DNA of 64,000 bases from Euptelea pleiosperma (GCA_035048495.1 CM068549.1:13111863-13175862); one strand, 5' to 3'. Positions 47,903 to 60,506 are shown, counted from the first letter of the stretch. The notes: generated from the letters alone by a model not told the origin. Numbers and translations are program-made.

Positions 47903-48925
47903 TTTGGCTAGGGACAGAGATTCCTGCTATGCATTTAAACATGCCTTTCTATCCTATTCTTATTAAAATGTTTTATGCTAACATGCATTCCATCAAGTAC
48001 GATGACGAGAGTCAGCTATTGTTTGAGACTTATGTCTCTAGGGCTCACTTGACCATTACCCCTGATCTGATTTCTACTTTGTTGAGCATTCCTCGTCCAT
48101 CTGCTCTGCATGAGTATTTCCCTCGGACTTGTGTTTTGACGACTAATAGTTATACGGACTGAGACACTCACTGGTCAATCACTCGATTGGAGGTCGTATA
48201 TTCTACTCACATCTCTGCTTCCTAATTATCGATTGTTACACCTAATTTGTGGGTACAACATTGATCCACCTAGCCATGGGGCACAGGTGAACATTGATCT
48301 TCTTCAGCTACTTTATCATCTTGGTACTGGTTTTGTCACTGACCTTCCTAGATTCATATTTCAGGCCATGGCTAGAGCTAGTAGCACCTTGTCTAACCAT
48401 CCTTGTCTTCCCTTTCCTCTTCTTGTGCGTTTTATTCTTCTTCATCTTGATATACTGATCTCACCATCAGAGGAGGTGTGTGCACCCACTAGACCTTCTA
48501 CCATTTGGAAGAGTATGTCTCAGGTTTGTAGGGTTTCTAAGGTGCCTTCTGGTTTTGAGGATTTCTTTGATGATGACTTGGGAGAAGATACTGAGCCAGG
48601 AGCACATCAGACAGACACTGAGATGCATCCTCTTGAGACTCAGCCATCTTTCATGCAGCCCCCTGAGATGCATGCTACGTATACTCTAAAGTCTCTTCAT
48701 CATCAGATGATTGGGTTTGTTGTGCAGCTCAGCTTACATGAGGAGCGGACTTCTCAGAGCTTTTGTCGTTTAGAGGAGAGACAGGATGCTGGTTTCGACC
48801 GGATGACTGCCACTTTGACGGACATGCAGCAGTATATGGAGCATCAATTCACTATGATGGGCTTCGGACATCATCCTCCATTTCCTGCCCCAGACCAGCA
48901 TGATGGTACTGGACCATCGTCTTAG
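47903..48925 (+). pseudogene. Copia-2 envelope-like ORF, main part (plant transposon protein type)
   Basis: The first frame (47929-48162) has MFYANMHSIK, AHLTITPDLISTLLSIPRPS and EYFPRTC, matching the 'FYANM ... G..I.ITP..I...L.IPRP' pattern of the putative plant transposon protein domain. After a frame change near 48170 a 230-residue frame (48233-48925) follows, with YNIDPPSHGAQVNIDLLQLL, then LPFPLLVRFILLHLDI, an acidic Asp/Glu stretch and a C-terminal amphipathic region (SFCRLEERQDAGFDRMTATL) that looks like a coiled coil. It ends PDQHDGTGPSS before TAG. It corresponds to the third ORF of copia-1 and is better preserved. The function of this family is not known. Confidence 0.68.
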
Positions 48926-49550
48926 TCTCATCGAGAGAGACTCGTTTAGAGTTATCTGTATTTTTTTACTTTGAGATCATTGTACTCAGATAAACTCTTT
49001 TACTTGTGGTTATACTCTTTTATATTCCTTGTCGATGTATCTCAGAGTATAAACCTTTTCATCATAGTATACGACAGGGTATTGTTGATATTTTGTTCCT
49101 TCTGCACTTGTGATTCATAATAATATATTATGCATGCTATTTATCTGTTTATTTTTTGTTCCTTTGACATTCTGTGGCAAAAAGGGGAAGAGAAAATCAT
49201 ATGAGGTAAACTAGTAGTTGCATGAGATAGGGGAAGAGAAATTTAGGGGGAATAAAATTGTATGTCATTTTACTTATTTCTCTACCTATGATGTGCATAA
49301 TTAACTCACTGCTATGATTAATTGTTTTATATATATATATATTTCTGACGATGATATTACATGGTATATTTTGATGGCAGAGTGTGAAGAGAACATATCA
49401 AAGCATTTATTTATATCTGTTTGTTATCTCCGAGAGATTGTGAGATAGTGAGTGAATCATGTAAAAGGGTGAGATTATAATTCTATATTCTATGTTTATC
49501 TTCTATATGATTAAATGTTTTTTGGTCACAGAATTGCCAAAGGGGGAGAT
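48926..49550 (+). other. Copia-2 3' untranslated region and polypurine tract
   Basis: AT-rich and non-coding, with 'ggcaaaaaggggaagagaaa' at 49170 and a (TA)n run near 49330. It ends in the PPT AAAGGGGGAGAT (49539-49550), immediately before the 3' LTR. Confidence 0.85.
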
Positions 49551-51137
49551 TGTAAAGAATATTTTTATATTCTAGTTTGGCAAAGATTCCGTGTAACATA
49601 AAATATTTATGTAACCTTACCTACGAGCACCACTGTAGTGTGAAGATGTCGTGGTATGCATACTTCGCCAACTACATGAAGACTAGAAGACAAACAGCAA
49701 AGCTCAAACGGTTGACGACAGAAGTCAACTGAGTAACTGCCCATTTGTTGGTTATAGATCGCGTACGCTCGCTAAGGAAGGAAAGTGACTTAGTGGCCAT
49801 AGGAATAGGTTTAATTGAATAAAATATAATGGTCAAACCTAGTCAACGGACAATCCCGAGTCTAAGTCAAGATTTTAACTTCTGGGAAAATTCGATCAAT
49901 TAGACTATTTAGGCCAATTGATTGGACAAATCCCAATCGATTGGAGACCTCTGTTAAATCAATTGGACTCTACGAGACAGAACTTAATTGAAGCCCAATT
50001 GATTGGAGACCTTTGTGAAATCGATTGGAGTTACGGGACAGAAACTTATTTAAGTCCGATCAATTGGACTATGTACAATTGATTGGATTTACGAAAGAAA
50101 AATCCATCCGTACTGGACCAATCGATTGGACCCAAAGTACAATCAATAGGACCCAAAGTACAATCGATTGGACTTAGCTCAATCGATTGGACCCAGAGTA
50201 CAATCGATTGGACTTCACACGGATTGAGTCTTTCTCAGATCTGAAATTCTAGTCTCCACTCATCCCACTTTCTAAATAGACTAGGCTACGAATTCTATAA
50301 ATGTAACTCCTCTCTGGCTTTACAAAATACACTTCTATACTTTAGAATATAGAAAAAAAAGTTTATTTATCAAGAGTGTCCATTAGAAGAGCAAAAAGCC
50401 TTTAGTTCTCATAATATCTTGTGAGCTTTTCTCTTCTAGATCAAAGCCAAAAGCTTGATCTCTTACTCAGCTTAGGTCTTTCACATAGATACTTGACCTA
50501 GTAGCCTAAAAGTACCAGTGCGTCTCAATACTATTTGAGCGACTTAGGGTTCAGGGTGGGTGTACTAAATCTTTCACTTTTAGCAAAAGCTAGAGAGTTG
50601 AGAATTAAGATCGGAGTGGTGGATTGAATGTAGGTTTGGGGTGCACCAAATTGAACAAGCAGACAAGGCTTCTTGGCTGTGAGGGCGCGCATGGATTTGT
50701 AGCGTTGATTCAGAAGACGTGGATGCATCGGCAGTAGACCTTGGCTAAGGTTGGAAGCTGCATTTGCAATGGTGCTATGTAGGTAACCTTTGTTTCTTTT
50801 AACTTTTCAGTTATTGATACTTTCCATCTGGACGTGGTCCCATGGTTTTTCCTTGGCTTAGGTTTCCACACTAAAACTCTTTGTCTTGTGGATGCTTGAT
50901 TGTTGTTCTGCTAAATCTATTGATTAGACCAAACGACGAAAAGACAATATACCATGGAGGTATATTTGAATTGAGTCGATTGTGATAATCCTTTTTATCA
51001 ATCAACTAAGACATGCGAGTTTATAACCTTACCTTGACCAGTAAACTTGTGATAGGTTAAATTAATTTTTGAATAACCTAATCACCCCTCCCTTCTAAGT
51101 ATTTTTTATTAAAGAGAACGGATCGGTTATTATTTCA
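49551..51137 (+). repeat. Copia-2 3' LTR (1587 bp) with palindromic motif array
   Basis: Complete LTR. Between 49885 and 50215 there are about 13 copies of a word centred on CAATCGATTGGA or CAATTGATTGGA, 20-30 bp apart. It ends TTTCA and is followed by ATAAA, the target duplication. Confidence 0.93.
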
Positions 51138-51157
51138 ATAAAAATCCCCACTACTAG

Positions 51158-53215
51158 AAAAAGCACGTACGGCGTAGACATTTAGCATCGTTTAATATTT
51201 TTCATAAAAAACTGACACTAATACTAGTGATACGGAAGGGATTGCGGCATATACCGACATGGAAGGTTAGGATATGGTGTCGGTTTTACGAAAACCAGAC
51301 GCCAAAGTATACTTAATTGCGTCAGTTTTTGCAAAAACTAACGCAGACACGCTTATTATAACTCTATGGCGTCGATAATTTTGTTTTGATATCCTATTTC
51401 TTTTCTGCTATGACGCCTATATACCCCACCTACAATACATTCAAAATTTCATTCATACATTCAACTAACAAGAATATATTTCCGTGACATAACAAGACTA
51501 CAGCTTGACAAACTGATGATTAAACTGACCAACCATATGTAATATGTATGTTTGTATGCATTTCAATGTCGACAAATAAAAATGATTTCTGAAACGGAAA
51601 GGATGTGCAAAATAAAATTGAAATGAATCGAGTCCAAACAGAAAGACTATCACATGATTCATAATTGAAATACCTCACAATTGGCATGCAAACATGTCAA
51701 TGTACTTGAAAATTCTCAAGTGAAAGGTGAATTGTGTCTATGGACGTGAGAAAATAAAAAAGGCATGCACCTAATAACTCATCAGCGAGCAGGTTGCAAA
51801 CAAGTATGTCTTCAACAATATATCCATGAGAAAATTGAACAACCCAAGAGATATAGCACAAAGTTAAACATTGTCATGTCATGTCATACAAATTTAGAAG
51901 GTTGAAGATATATACCTTTCCTAGAAATATGGCTATTCATTTGCAAAAAAAAAAAAGAAATGATCATCGATTAGAAAAATATAATTAGGTAGAGCAAATA
52001 AATGAACATGCATTAGGTTAGAGACGAAGTTAATTCTCTTGGAAGAGCATAACCCACTCAACTCTATATTTTGCCAGCTATTCAATTGTGTAGCTAGCTT
52101 TCGATTTAAAAAATTTGACCTAATTAATTAGAAAATAGGTAGAGTCCTAATTAATAAATTAATTTTAAGACGTACAACCATAAAAAATACGTAAAACAAG
52201 TCATTCACCGACGATTGAATTGTGTCATCATTATATTTGCTAACGAGATCTCTCATGTACCTCATTACAAAAAATCTACAAGATTTCATATCATCATGCT
52301 TCGAGCACTACGTAAAAAAATATAATTCGTTAATTAACTAAAAAATAAACTTTTGACCAATAAAAACTACAAGTAATGGTATATAATGGTTCATGCTTTC
52401 TTAATTTGTGGCTGAAATTGATTTTGAAATTGTTTGAAGGCACTGCAAGAAAGGAATTAAAAGCTTTCAATTAATCTTTGGATGCATGTATAAATATTAC
52501 TTAATTTACTAATGTAAGATTAACTTATCATTTGACATTGTCATCGATAATAAGTCAATGACAATCAAAATTCAATGTGCCCTATATGTAAGCAACAATC
52601 AAGTTATTAGCAAGACATTCAACAAGTTATCAATTATCAATCTAATGACAGCAGAAAAAAGAATTATCTAATGTTTAAGGGAATAAACAAAGTCTTCCCT
52701 TCGAGGTATGTAGATACAAATATATTAATAAAAAAATCCACAAATTGATCATCCAAAAATTGCCAATCCCTTATACATGAACTGATGGCTTGAGTACTGA
52801 CCATGCTAATTTTATTAACCAAATGTCTTTCAATTAATATTTAATGGATGTGGCTGATAAATTAAAAAAAAACTTAATTAGAATGCATGTACCATCATCA
52901 TATTTATGAAATTCAGATAGATAAAAGAAACTTCAAAGTATCTTACCATTGATATAGTGTCAAGCACTATGACGACACATCCTATACTTCACAAATCAAA
53001 GATACATCGAGGAAGTCAATTTGAATCATTTCTAGTGCGCCAAATACTTCTGACCCCATAGTAATTCTAATGGATATGGAAGATGGGTCGTGTGCACGCA
53101 TATGATCATAAAATTTGGAGATGAAAGTAAAATTGTCAACTTCACTTCGATCATGTACCTATAATCAAAATTAGAGTTATAATTAATATGTAAATATATT
53201 AAATCACGTAGATTG
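51158..53215. other. CACTA-2 3' non-coding region
   Basis: Subterminal repeats to about 51420, then AT-rich sequence without a recognised gene. It probably contains the last introns and 3' end of the minus-strand genes. Confidence 0.6.
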
Positions 53216-54511
53216 TCAAAATTGACAAATGTTTACATGATGATCATTTGTGAACACCACCCATACTCTAGGCCATGCCACGATGCTGCCAACTGCATCT
53301 CCCACCGTAGTAAACACATCACGAACCGGTATTGGGAGTTCAACTTCCGACACTATGGGTACTTTTATCGACACGAAAAAATAATCAAGTCCCAATGGAA
53401 TAAAGTACACCATTTGGTTAGGTGCACTATCCAAAATGACCCCCTCAGCAATAATGTTGTGAGGGATATGTAGTGTCAGCCTGCATGGCTTTCCCCTAAC
53501 CATACCGGGATGTTCCTGGGTCTCTAATGCATTGTCAGTACATCATTACTTCCCTCAATGGATAGGGACCCCTCTTCAACTTATCTTCTTAAATTATCAT
53601 GTAAAAATATATGTAAATCAAAATTAATAATTCTGATAACTTATTATATGTAATTTACGAGGCAAATTATTATATGAGGCAACATACAAGTTTAACAGCC
53701 TTGACGGCATCATCTACATACTGTCCATCATTAGTCTGATGAGTCATCTTCCATAACTCACTCCGATCCACCTCTTCGGAGTAACTTAATTGTTTCTGTT
53801 ATAAAATAAACAATTTACATCAGTACTTATATATTTAGAAATTATATAATTACAATAATTCTATAATTATAACAATTCTATAATTACAACTATCAACTAA
53901 CCAACTCCTCATCCAGATTGGCATAAGACTTTCTGCCCAAGCGATTTCCTTTTGGGCTTCATGATATGCCCTCCCCTCTTTTGATATTCTTAAAGCTATA
54001 AAAGCTTTCCAATCTGCATGGTCAATGTAGTCGAACTTAAGTGGCTTCATATTAAGCAGTTTGGGCTCCAATAAGGAACTACATGATTTGCATTCAACTT
54101 TGTCTTGAAATCCTTCCATCTTGTACCAATGAGGGACAATTTGTGACACTTGCTTCTTGGGTCCAACACAAAATGCTCCTGCAAGTTAATTAAGAGTTAA
54201 TAATATCAGATGATGACAAGTGAGATTTTGAAACATCATTTCTAAATAATTTTAATTTACTTGAACACATGTCCATAATTTTTCTTTCAATTCAGTTGGC
54301 ACATCTTTCCAAACTACATGCCTAATGAGAATCATTTGGCGCACAATAAGACCAACGTATGTGGACAAGGTTGCTCCAACCTCTCTCCTATTGGTACCCT
54401 GTCTTCATTGTATTTCACAACTAACTTCTCACTCTGCTTTAACAATTGTTGTAGCTTTGTAGCACCTCGGCTTTTCTTCTTTACAGATGCATCACCTGTG
54501 TACGGCTCCAT
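53216..54511 (-). pseudogene. CACTA-2 Transposase_24-type gene, decayed
   Basis: The minus-strand start is MEPYTGDASVKKKSRGATKL followed by KYNEDRVPIGE. Then come HADWKAFIALRISKEGRAYH (about 54020), EEVDRSELWKMTHQTNDGQY (about 53770) and a C-terminal part GKPCRLTLHIPHNIIAEGVI with IPVRDVFTTVGDAVGSIVAW (53503-53216). These are the successive blocks of plant Transposase_24 proteins. Introns appear to separate them, and stops occur in the N-terminal block. The protein is thought to bind CACTA ends with TNP2. Confidence 0.75.
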
Positions 54512-54749
54512 ACTAAAAATACCCAGAATAGTTAGTATAGTGATACATGAAATAACAAATATAAAGTCGATATGTAAAGAAGCTAGCTAGTGATACATAA
54601 AAAAGAAGAAATATAAAGAACAAAGATATGAAAAGCCAATATATATTTCATTAATAAATATAATCCAATACATGTGGAGGGGGCATCCAAGCTTACCCCT
54701 ATCCCACAATTTAAAAAAAAAACCCAATTATGATTTTCTAAGATCAATC

Positions 54750-57700
54750 TAAATTTCTTCAAAATTATCTTGTCGCACATAAGACTTATCAGACTCTTCA
54801 ATGTCATCATCAATTAGTAATACATTAGTAACAGGCTGATGTTCATTACAAACATCAATGAATTCATCATCATAGTTATTTTCAAGATACTCTCTCGTAG
54901 GAGCTGAGAAAAGAATTGACATTTTAGGATCAAGCCAAAATAAAAGAATCAGATTTGTGATCTACTCTATTGAGCACAACTAATGTGAAACCAAGCTCAT
55001 CTTTGAATATGACATTCTTGCTGTCAACCCAATCACATTTAAATACTGAAATCTTGAACAAGTGGTAATCAAACAGCCATATCTCGTTAATAACATCGTA
55101 AAAATACATTTGCCCAATGATCGGATTCTTATCCTTTGCGCTTGCGATTTGTAGTATTTCGGCTACTACATTCACTCCGCTGTTTTGGTTCACTCATGAA
55201 TTATCCCGATTTGAAGTGTGATAACGACAACCATTAATGATGTAGCCAGGACATTTAATTACGTTATGACTAGGTCCTTGTGCTATCCACCTCAATGTGT
55301 TCGAGATGTTATTTTGACCGCTTAATTCATCTTCAACCTATAAAGTTTTAAATATTTAGACATGTCTATTTATGACTTACAAGAAATACAAACATCTATA
55401 AATTAGTGTACCCTTTGTCGTATCCAGGCTAGTTATAACCACTTTTGATTTTTTGATTGATGTCGATAATTTGCCTTCAAGTAAGACATATGCTCGCTGT
55501 TAATATACAAATGATACAACACAGAGTTAAAATGTAGTCCTTAAGCAACAGAATGAAGATAAATTTACTGAAAATAGAGATAAAAATGTCTTTACGTGAT
55601 GTAAGGTTGAACATCATTCATATTTTCCAATACATAACGATGCGCATGCTCTCAAGACTCGTTATCAACTTGGACGACATTGCCTCCTAGCAAAGACTTG
55701 CCATCAAATAGCAGCTTCCCATATTCAGTACTACTAGTTGCCTTATTTTTATCACAATGAATCCCAATTGCTTCTAAATTAGATAAGTTTTTCGTGCAAA
55801 ACTCAATCGCTTCCTCTACAATATAACATTTAGCAATGCAGCCTCCTGGACAGTTTTGATTGAATCATGACCTTTTAAAACCTTCATGAACCTAGAATAT
55901 ATAGAAAAAGAACTACTATATCAACAATGACACTAACTTACGTGAAAAATGATAAAGTACTAGTGTATAGTTTTGCAGAATATACCTTTTAAAGTGGTAC
56001 ATCCATCGAAAGTGAACTGGTCCACATAATCGAACCTCTCTGACAAGATGCACCATTAGATGAACAATTATGTCAAAGAATGATGGTGGAAAGTACTTTT
56101 CAAATAAACACAATGTAAGTACAAGATTATCTTGCCACATCCACTGCTTTGTTACAGAGAGCATTAAAGAAGAAATAGAATCTACTGATAGCCACCCTTA
56201 CTGGTTTTGGCAACAACGAACGTATTGACACTAGCAGTAGTTGTTGCATCAGTATATGACAGTCATAAGACTTAAGACCATATAATTTCAAATCTTCCAT
56301 TGAGACACAATTTTTGAAATTTAGAGTATCCTTCTAAGACCTTAAGTGTTTGTAATGTTTTGTAGAAGATACTCTTCTCATTATAACATGCTGGAGGCAA
56401 ATATGTTTTACTCTCTCTGACTTGCGATTCTAATTGTTTCCTCAAACCCATATCTACAAGGTCCAACTGAGAATTAATATCATCCTTTGTTTTTCCAGGT
56501 ATATTCAATAATGTTCCAACAATGCTCTTGCACACATTCTTTCCAATGTGCATAACATCCAAATTATGTTGCACATGCAAAAAATTCTAATATTCAAGCT
56601 CAAAGAATATAGACTTCATCTTCCAACAAGTTGAGGATTCAACTGCCTTCTTCTTTCCCATGCGTATTTGATCCATTCTATCTTCTTTAGTATTTGCTCT
56701 CCACTTAATGGTTTTGGAGCCGAACCCAACTCTTGTGTACCATCAAACGCTTTCTTCTATTTTCGGTATGGATGGTTCAGTGTAAGAAATCTTCTGTGAC
56801 CAGTATATATATTCTTTTTTCCATGTTTTAGTTTATGAGAATGGGTTTCTTTACTGCATAGTGAACAAGCATAATATACTTTGACACAATGTATAACCAT
56901 TCAAGATGCCATATGCAGAAAAATCATTGATTCTTCATAATAACACAATGTATAATGTAAAGGATTCCTGTCGATATGCATCATACACTTTAATGCCTTC
57001 CTCCCATAAAATTTTCAGATCCTCAATCAATGGTGCCAAGTAAACATCAATGTCATTGCTAGGCTATTTTGGACCTGATATTAACATTGTCAACATCATA
57101 AATTTTCTCTTCATACACAACCATGGTGGAAGGTTGTAGATTACCATTAAGACCAGCCAACAATTATGCCTGCTAGATTACATACTATGTGGATTTATTA
57201 CATCCACTGAAATAACTATTCGAAGGTTTCTTGGTTCTTTGGCAAACTTTGGATACCTGCCGTTTACTAACTTCCATGCTGGGGAGTCTGCTGGATGACA
57301 CATTTGACCATCAACTTCTACTCTTTCGTGATAATGCCATGTTAAGTCTTTTGCCGTCTGTTTAGAATGAAACATCCTTTGGAACCTCAGAATATGTGGA
57401 AAATATCACATTTCATTCGCAAGCACCCCTTTATTTTTTTTCGTCCCATTCTTGTTTACCTTCCACCTTGACGTTCCACAAATGGGACATGCCGTTGCAT
57501 CCTTGTACTTCTTTCAATATAGTATGCAGTCGTTGGGACATGCATGGATCTTCTCATATGACATTCCTAATGTAAACAATGTCTTCTTTGCCTGATAGAT
57601 GGATATAGGGCAGTTCATTATCGTTTGTGAGCATATCTTCTAACAATTGTAGTAGCTCTAAAAAACCTTTATCAGACCACCCATTCTTACCTTTTAAGTT

Positions 57701-58156
57701 CCACAGTCTGATCAATGCCGATAATTTTGTAAACTTTGAGCAACCTGGATATAAGGGCTTCTCAGCATCTTCAAGCAATTTTTGAAATATTTCAGGATCA
57801 CTCGTGACGTCATCGTATGCGGCCTGAACCATTTCTACTGCATCGCTAGCATTATCTGGAGTTGTCCCTCCTATCTCTTGATTGTTGAAATCTTGTACAT
57901 TACCACTTGACTCTACTTCACTCGGAATTTGTTCTCCATGCCAGACCCACGTCTTATAATTTTGATCGATACCATTAAAAAACAAATGTCATTTTATCTC
58001 TTTAAGAGTATGTTTAGTAAGATTCTCACACTTTCTATATGGACATCTTATAGAATTGGGGTCACTCGCATTGTCTCCGACAAACTTCAGAAATCGATCA
58101 ACCCCATAACTATATTCTCATGATCTTCTATCCTTGATCATCCAAGATTTATTCAT
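54750..58156 (-). pseudogene. CACTA-2 TNP2-type transposase, decayed
   Basis: It starts MNKSWMIKDRRS and YGVDRFLKFV with IRCPYRKCEN (58156-58010), then NYKTWVWHGEQ, LLEDAEKPLYPGCSKFTKLS, LKGKNGWSDKGFLELL, MFHSKQTAKDLTWHYHERV, CHPADSPAWKLV, VQHNLDVMHIGKNVCKSIVG, PPACYNEKS, a DUF4218 remnant (about 56160-55916) and a DUF4216 block EIWLFDYHLFKISVFKCDWV with DELGFTLVVLNRVDHKSD (55190-54930). Stops are frequent, for example at the sixth codon after KDRRS and inside the middle. It has the same architecture as the CACTA-1 transposase but a different subfamily by sequence. Confidence 0.9.
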
Positions 58157-58310
58157 TATCTTGGACCTAAACAAGCATTGCACGATTCTTGAAATATATC
58201 GTGCACATCGAAATAAATTGAGATAAAGACAATATGCATGTGTTTGGACGCTTATCCTTATTTTATTTTCAGTCTCTATCTAACTTTGTTAACTCTAAAA
58301 TTTCCTAGCC

Positions 58311-58578
58311 CATTCAAGAACTGATATTTCTTCTTGTTGATTATATATATGTAGTGTCCATATTAGTTTAAAATTCGGCAGCATTTTTTTGCACTTCTCC
58401 CTATATACGTTTATTTTATATTGATTTTCATGTCAATCTAACTAGCAAAGTAGTCGAGACATGAAAATTAATAGAAAATAGTATATAAGAAAAAGATTTG
58501 GGAAAATGGTACCAAATTTTAAACTAACACGGAGACTACATATATATAATCAATAAGAAACAATATCAGTTCTCAAAC
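58311..58578. repeat. Foldback MITE in CACTA-2
   Basis: Two arms of about 120 bp are inverted: the left contains AGAACTGATAT, GATTATATATATGTAGTG and TTAGTTTAAAATT, and the right carries their complements in mirrored order. The centre is near 58444. Non-coding. Confidence 0.85.
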
Positions 58579-59129
58579 TGTTCACACTAGACAATAAATG
58601 ATCACAATTTGAATAAGAGCCGTATTCATACAAATAATGATCCTTGGCGCACAATTCTAAGTTAACCCATGTAAGAAATTAAAGACTAGATCTCAGATAA
58701 GATTATATGTTGTATGAAACCTCTTATCTTTGATGGAGTCTTCAAGATCTCATGCTTATTATGTTAGTGCTTTGTGCAAATGTGAATTAATATCAAGTAG
58801 CATTTTAACTTTATAAGCTAGCTACAGCTAAAACTTGGATAGGTACAAACACACTCAATGTAGTCATCCAACATCAATCATACAAATCCAATATGCACAA
58901 TTATGTAGCTAAAGACCGAAGATATTCTCATTGATTAGAAAATTAAAACAAGAAAAATTGATTTAAAATATATACATGTACAGTTCAATATAACTAAAAA
59001 CTTAAATCTATGCATATACTTGTTAATGCACCTAAAAAAGAATCATAATATATTGCAAGTACAATGCTAACGGTGTGTATGTAATTCAAGTCTATTTTAA
59101 GTTAAGTCATTCACTATTAAACTAGGTCA

Positions 59130-59610
59130 ATGGGCTAATCTTATAGTTAATCCGTAGGAATTTGAGCATTATTTACCATTATTTGGATACAAAGATCCAA
59201 TGGTTTGAAATCACCAATAATGCTCAAATTCACACAGTTAAAATCAGCCCGTGAAAAATGGCTCCAACCCAACACTTAGAAATCACTAATTAGGTTCATT
59301 TTTTATTTGTAGGACCACTTAGGGATTGACCAAACATCGATACGGTCTGCATCATCTACAAATGTGCCATGTGACTCTTATTGTTGGCAGTCATTATTGT
59401 GGAGGATCAGTGAAGTTTTACTCCTAGATGGACATACATACCAAAAAATAGAGCCTTTAGTAATTTCTAAGTGTTGGATCTAAGTAATTTTAATGGATTG
59501 ATTTTTAACTGTATTATTTGGGTTACAAAGATCCAAAAGCTTGAAATCACTAATCAGGTTGATTTTTGGTTTGTACATCCACTTAAGGATTGGTAAAACA
59601 TCCAAGCCCT
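59130..59610. repeat. Dispersed repeat related to foldback element 1
   Basis: Words such as 'aaatcactaatyaggt', 'ccacttagggattgaccaaacatc' and 'atgtgccatgtg' also occur at 7446-8065 and 63480-63720. No coding capacity. Part of the 5' region of CACTA-2. Confidence 0.7.
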
Positions 59611-59629
59611 TGCAAATTTTGGTGTACCT

Positions 59630-60070
59630 ACATGGAAGATATATCAATGGCTGATATTTGGTGAGGTTGATCTCCTCACCATATAGATCACCCCTACGAA
59701 ATATCAGCCCATTTTGAAATTTCTAACACCATCAAATGTGGCTGATATCTGGTGAGGTTGATCTCCTCACCATATAGATCACCCTTACAAAAAATCAGCC
59801 CATTCTAAAATTTCTAACACCATCAAATGTGGCTGATATTTGGTGCCGTTGATCTCCTCACCATATAGATTACCCCAACAAAAAATCAGCCCATTCTGAA
59901 ATTTCTAATACCATCAAATGTGGGTTTCAAGTTAACGGTAAAAATAGACGGTCCATAATTCGTCAACTTGTAAACCATGCTATGAATATCAGAATGATTT
60001 AAATTTTGTGAGGGTGATCTCCTCGCCATAGAGACCATCCTCACCAGAAATCATCCCATTCCAAAACTTC
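59630..60070. repeat. 91-bp tandem repeat (3 copies) within dispersed repeat
   Basis: The block GGCTGATAT.TGGTG..GTTG starts at 59650, 59741 and 59832. The same block occurs once at 5410-5720. Confidence 0.85.
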
Positions 60071-60506
60071 TACTTTATATATTGGCCCCGATGATTTTTT
60101 AGGGTTAAAATATGTTGAATCCTTAAGAAAATGGATTCAAGCATGTGCAGCCCAAAAAATGTGGTAAGTGATTGCAATGCAATGGGCGAGAGACTCACTT
60201 GAGTAGTTGAGAGGGCGAGCTAGCGTTGGGCGACAGCGACAGCAGCAGACGAGAGAAGGCTGGGCGGCAAACGGGAGTAGCAGCGGACAGCCGACGGAGG
60301 GGCAGATAGGGCTTGGAGAGGAGAAGAAGTTTTGGCGCGCAGGGGAGTTTAGGCGCCCGTCATTAGCTTATATATCTTGATATATAGCGTCGGTTGTTGG
60401 AAAAACCAACGCAAATTATTTTTTTTATTAGATTGCGTCGGTTTTTCCAAAAACCGACGGGAAGCTCTGAAACGCGCCGATGCCGAAACCGATTCATCTA
60501 GTAGTG
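60071..60506. other. CACTA-2 right terminal region
   Basis: 60190-60350 is a GC-rich 'gacagcgacagcagcagacg'-type stretch, likely the leader exon of the minus-strand transposase transcript. Subterminal GCGTCGGTTTTTCC words and the terminus follow. Confidence 0.6.

Larger units (their letters stand above)
32329..51137 (+). mobile_element. Copia-2: non-autonomous Sire-like retrotransposon, rearranged
   Basis: The outer LTR ends TGTAAAGAATATT (32329) and GGTTATTATTTCA (51137) are flanked by a perfect ATAAA duplication (32324-32328, 51138-51142). PBS at 37479, PPT at 49539-49550, gag at 37568-39423 and an envelope-like ORF at 40791-48925 are present. No protease, integrase, RT or RNase H is found. 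It would need enzymes from another element such as copia-1. Two insertions of X material, one in the 5' LTR and one in the third ORF, enlarge it from about 8 kb to 18.8 kb. Confidence 0.87.
51149..60506 (-). mobile_element. CACTA-2: En/Spm-type DNA transposon, 9.4 kb
   Basis: The termini CACTACTAGAAAAAGCACG (left) and CACTACTAGATGAATCGG (right, complement) are flanked by CCC (51146-51148 and 60507-60509). Subterminal words such as GCGTCGGTTTTT/AAAACCGACG are near both ends (51290-51340, 60380-60470) but differ from those of CACTA-1, so it is a separate family. The transposase and Transposase_24-type genes are on the minus strand, both decayed. Confidence 0.93.

Noticed and set aside
51138..51157. 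CACTA-2 and copia-2 as one composite element
   Set aside because: Each has its own matching target duplication (ATAAA and CCC), so they are separate insertions.
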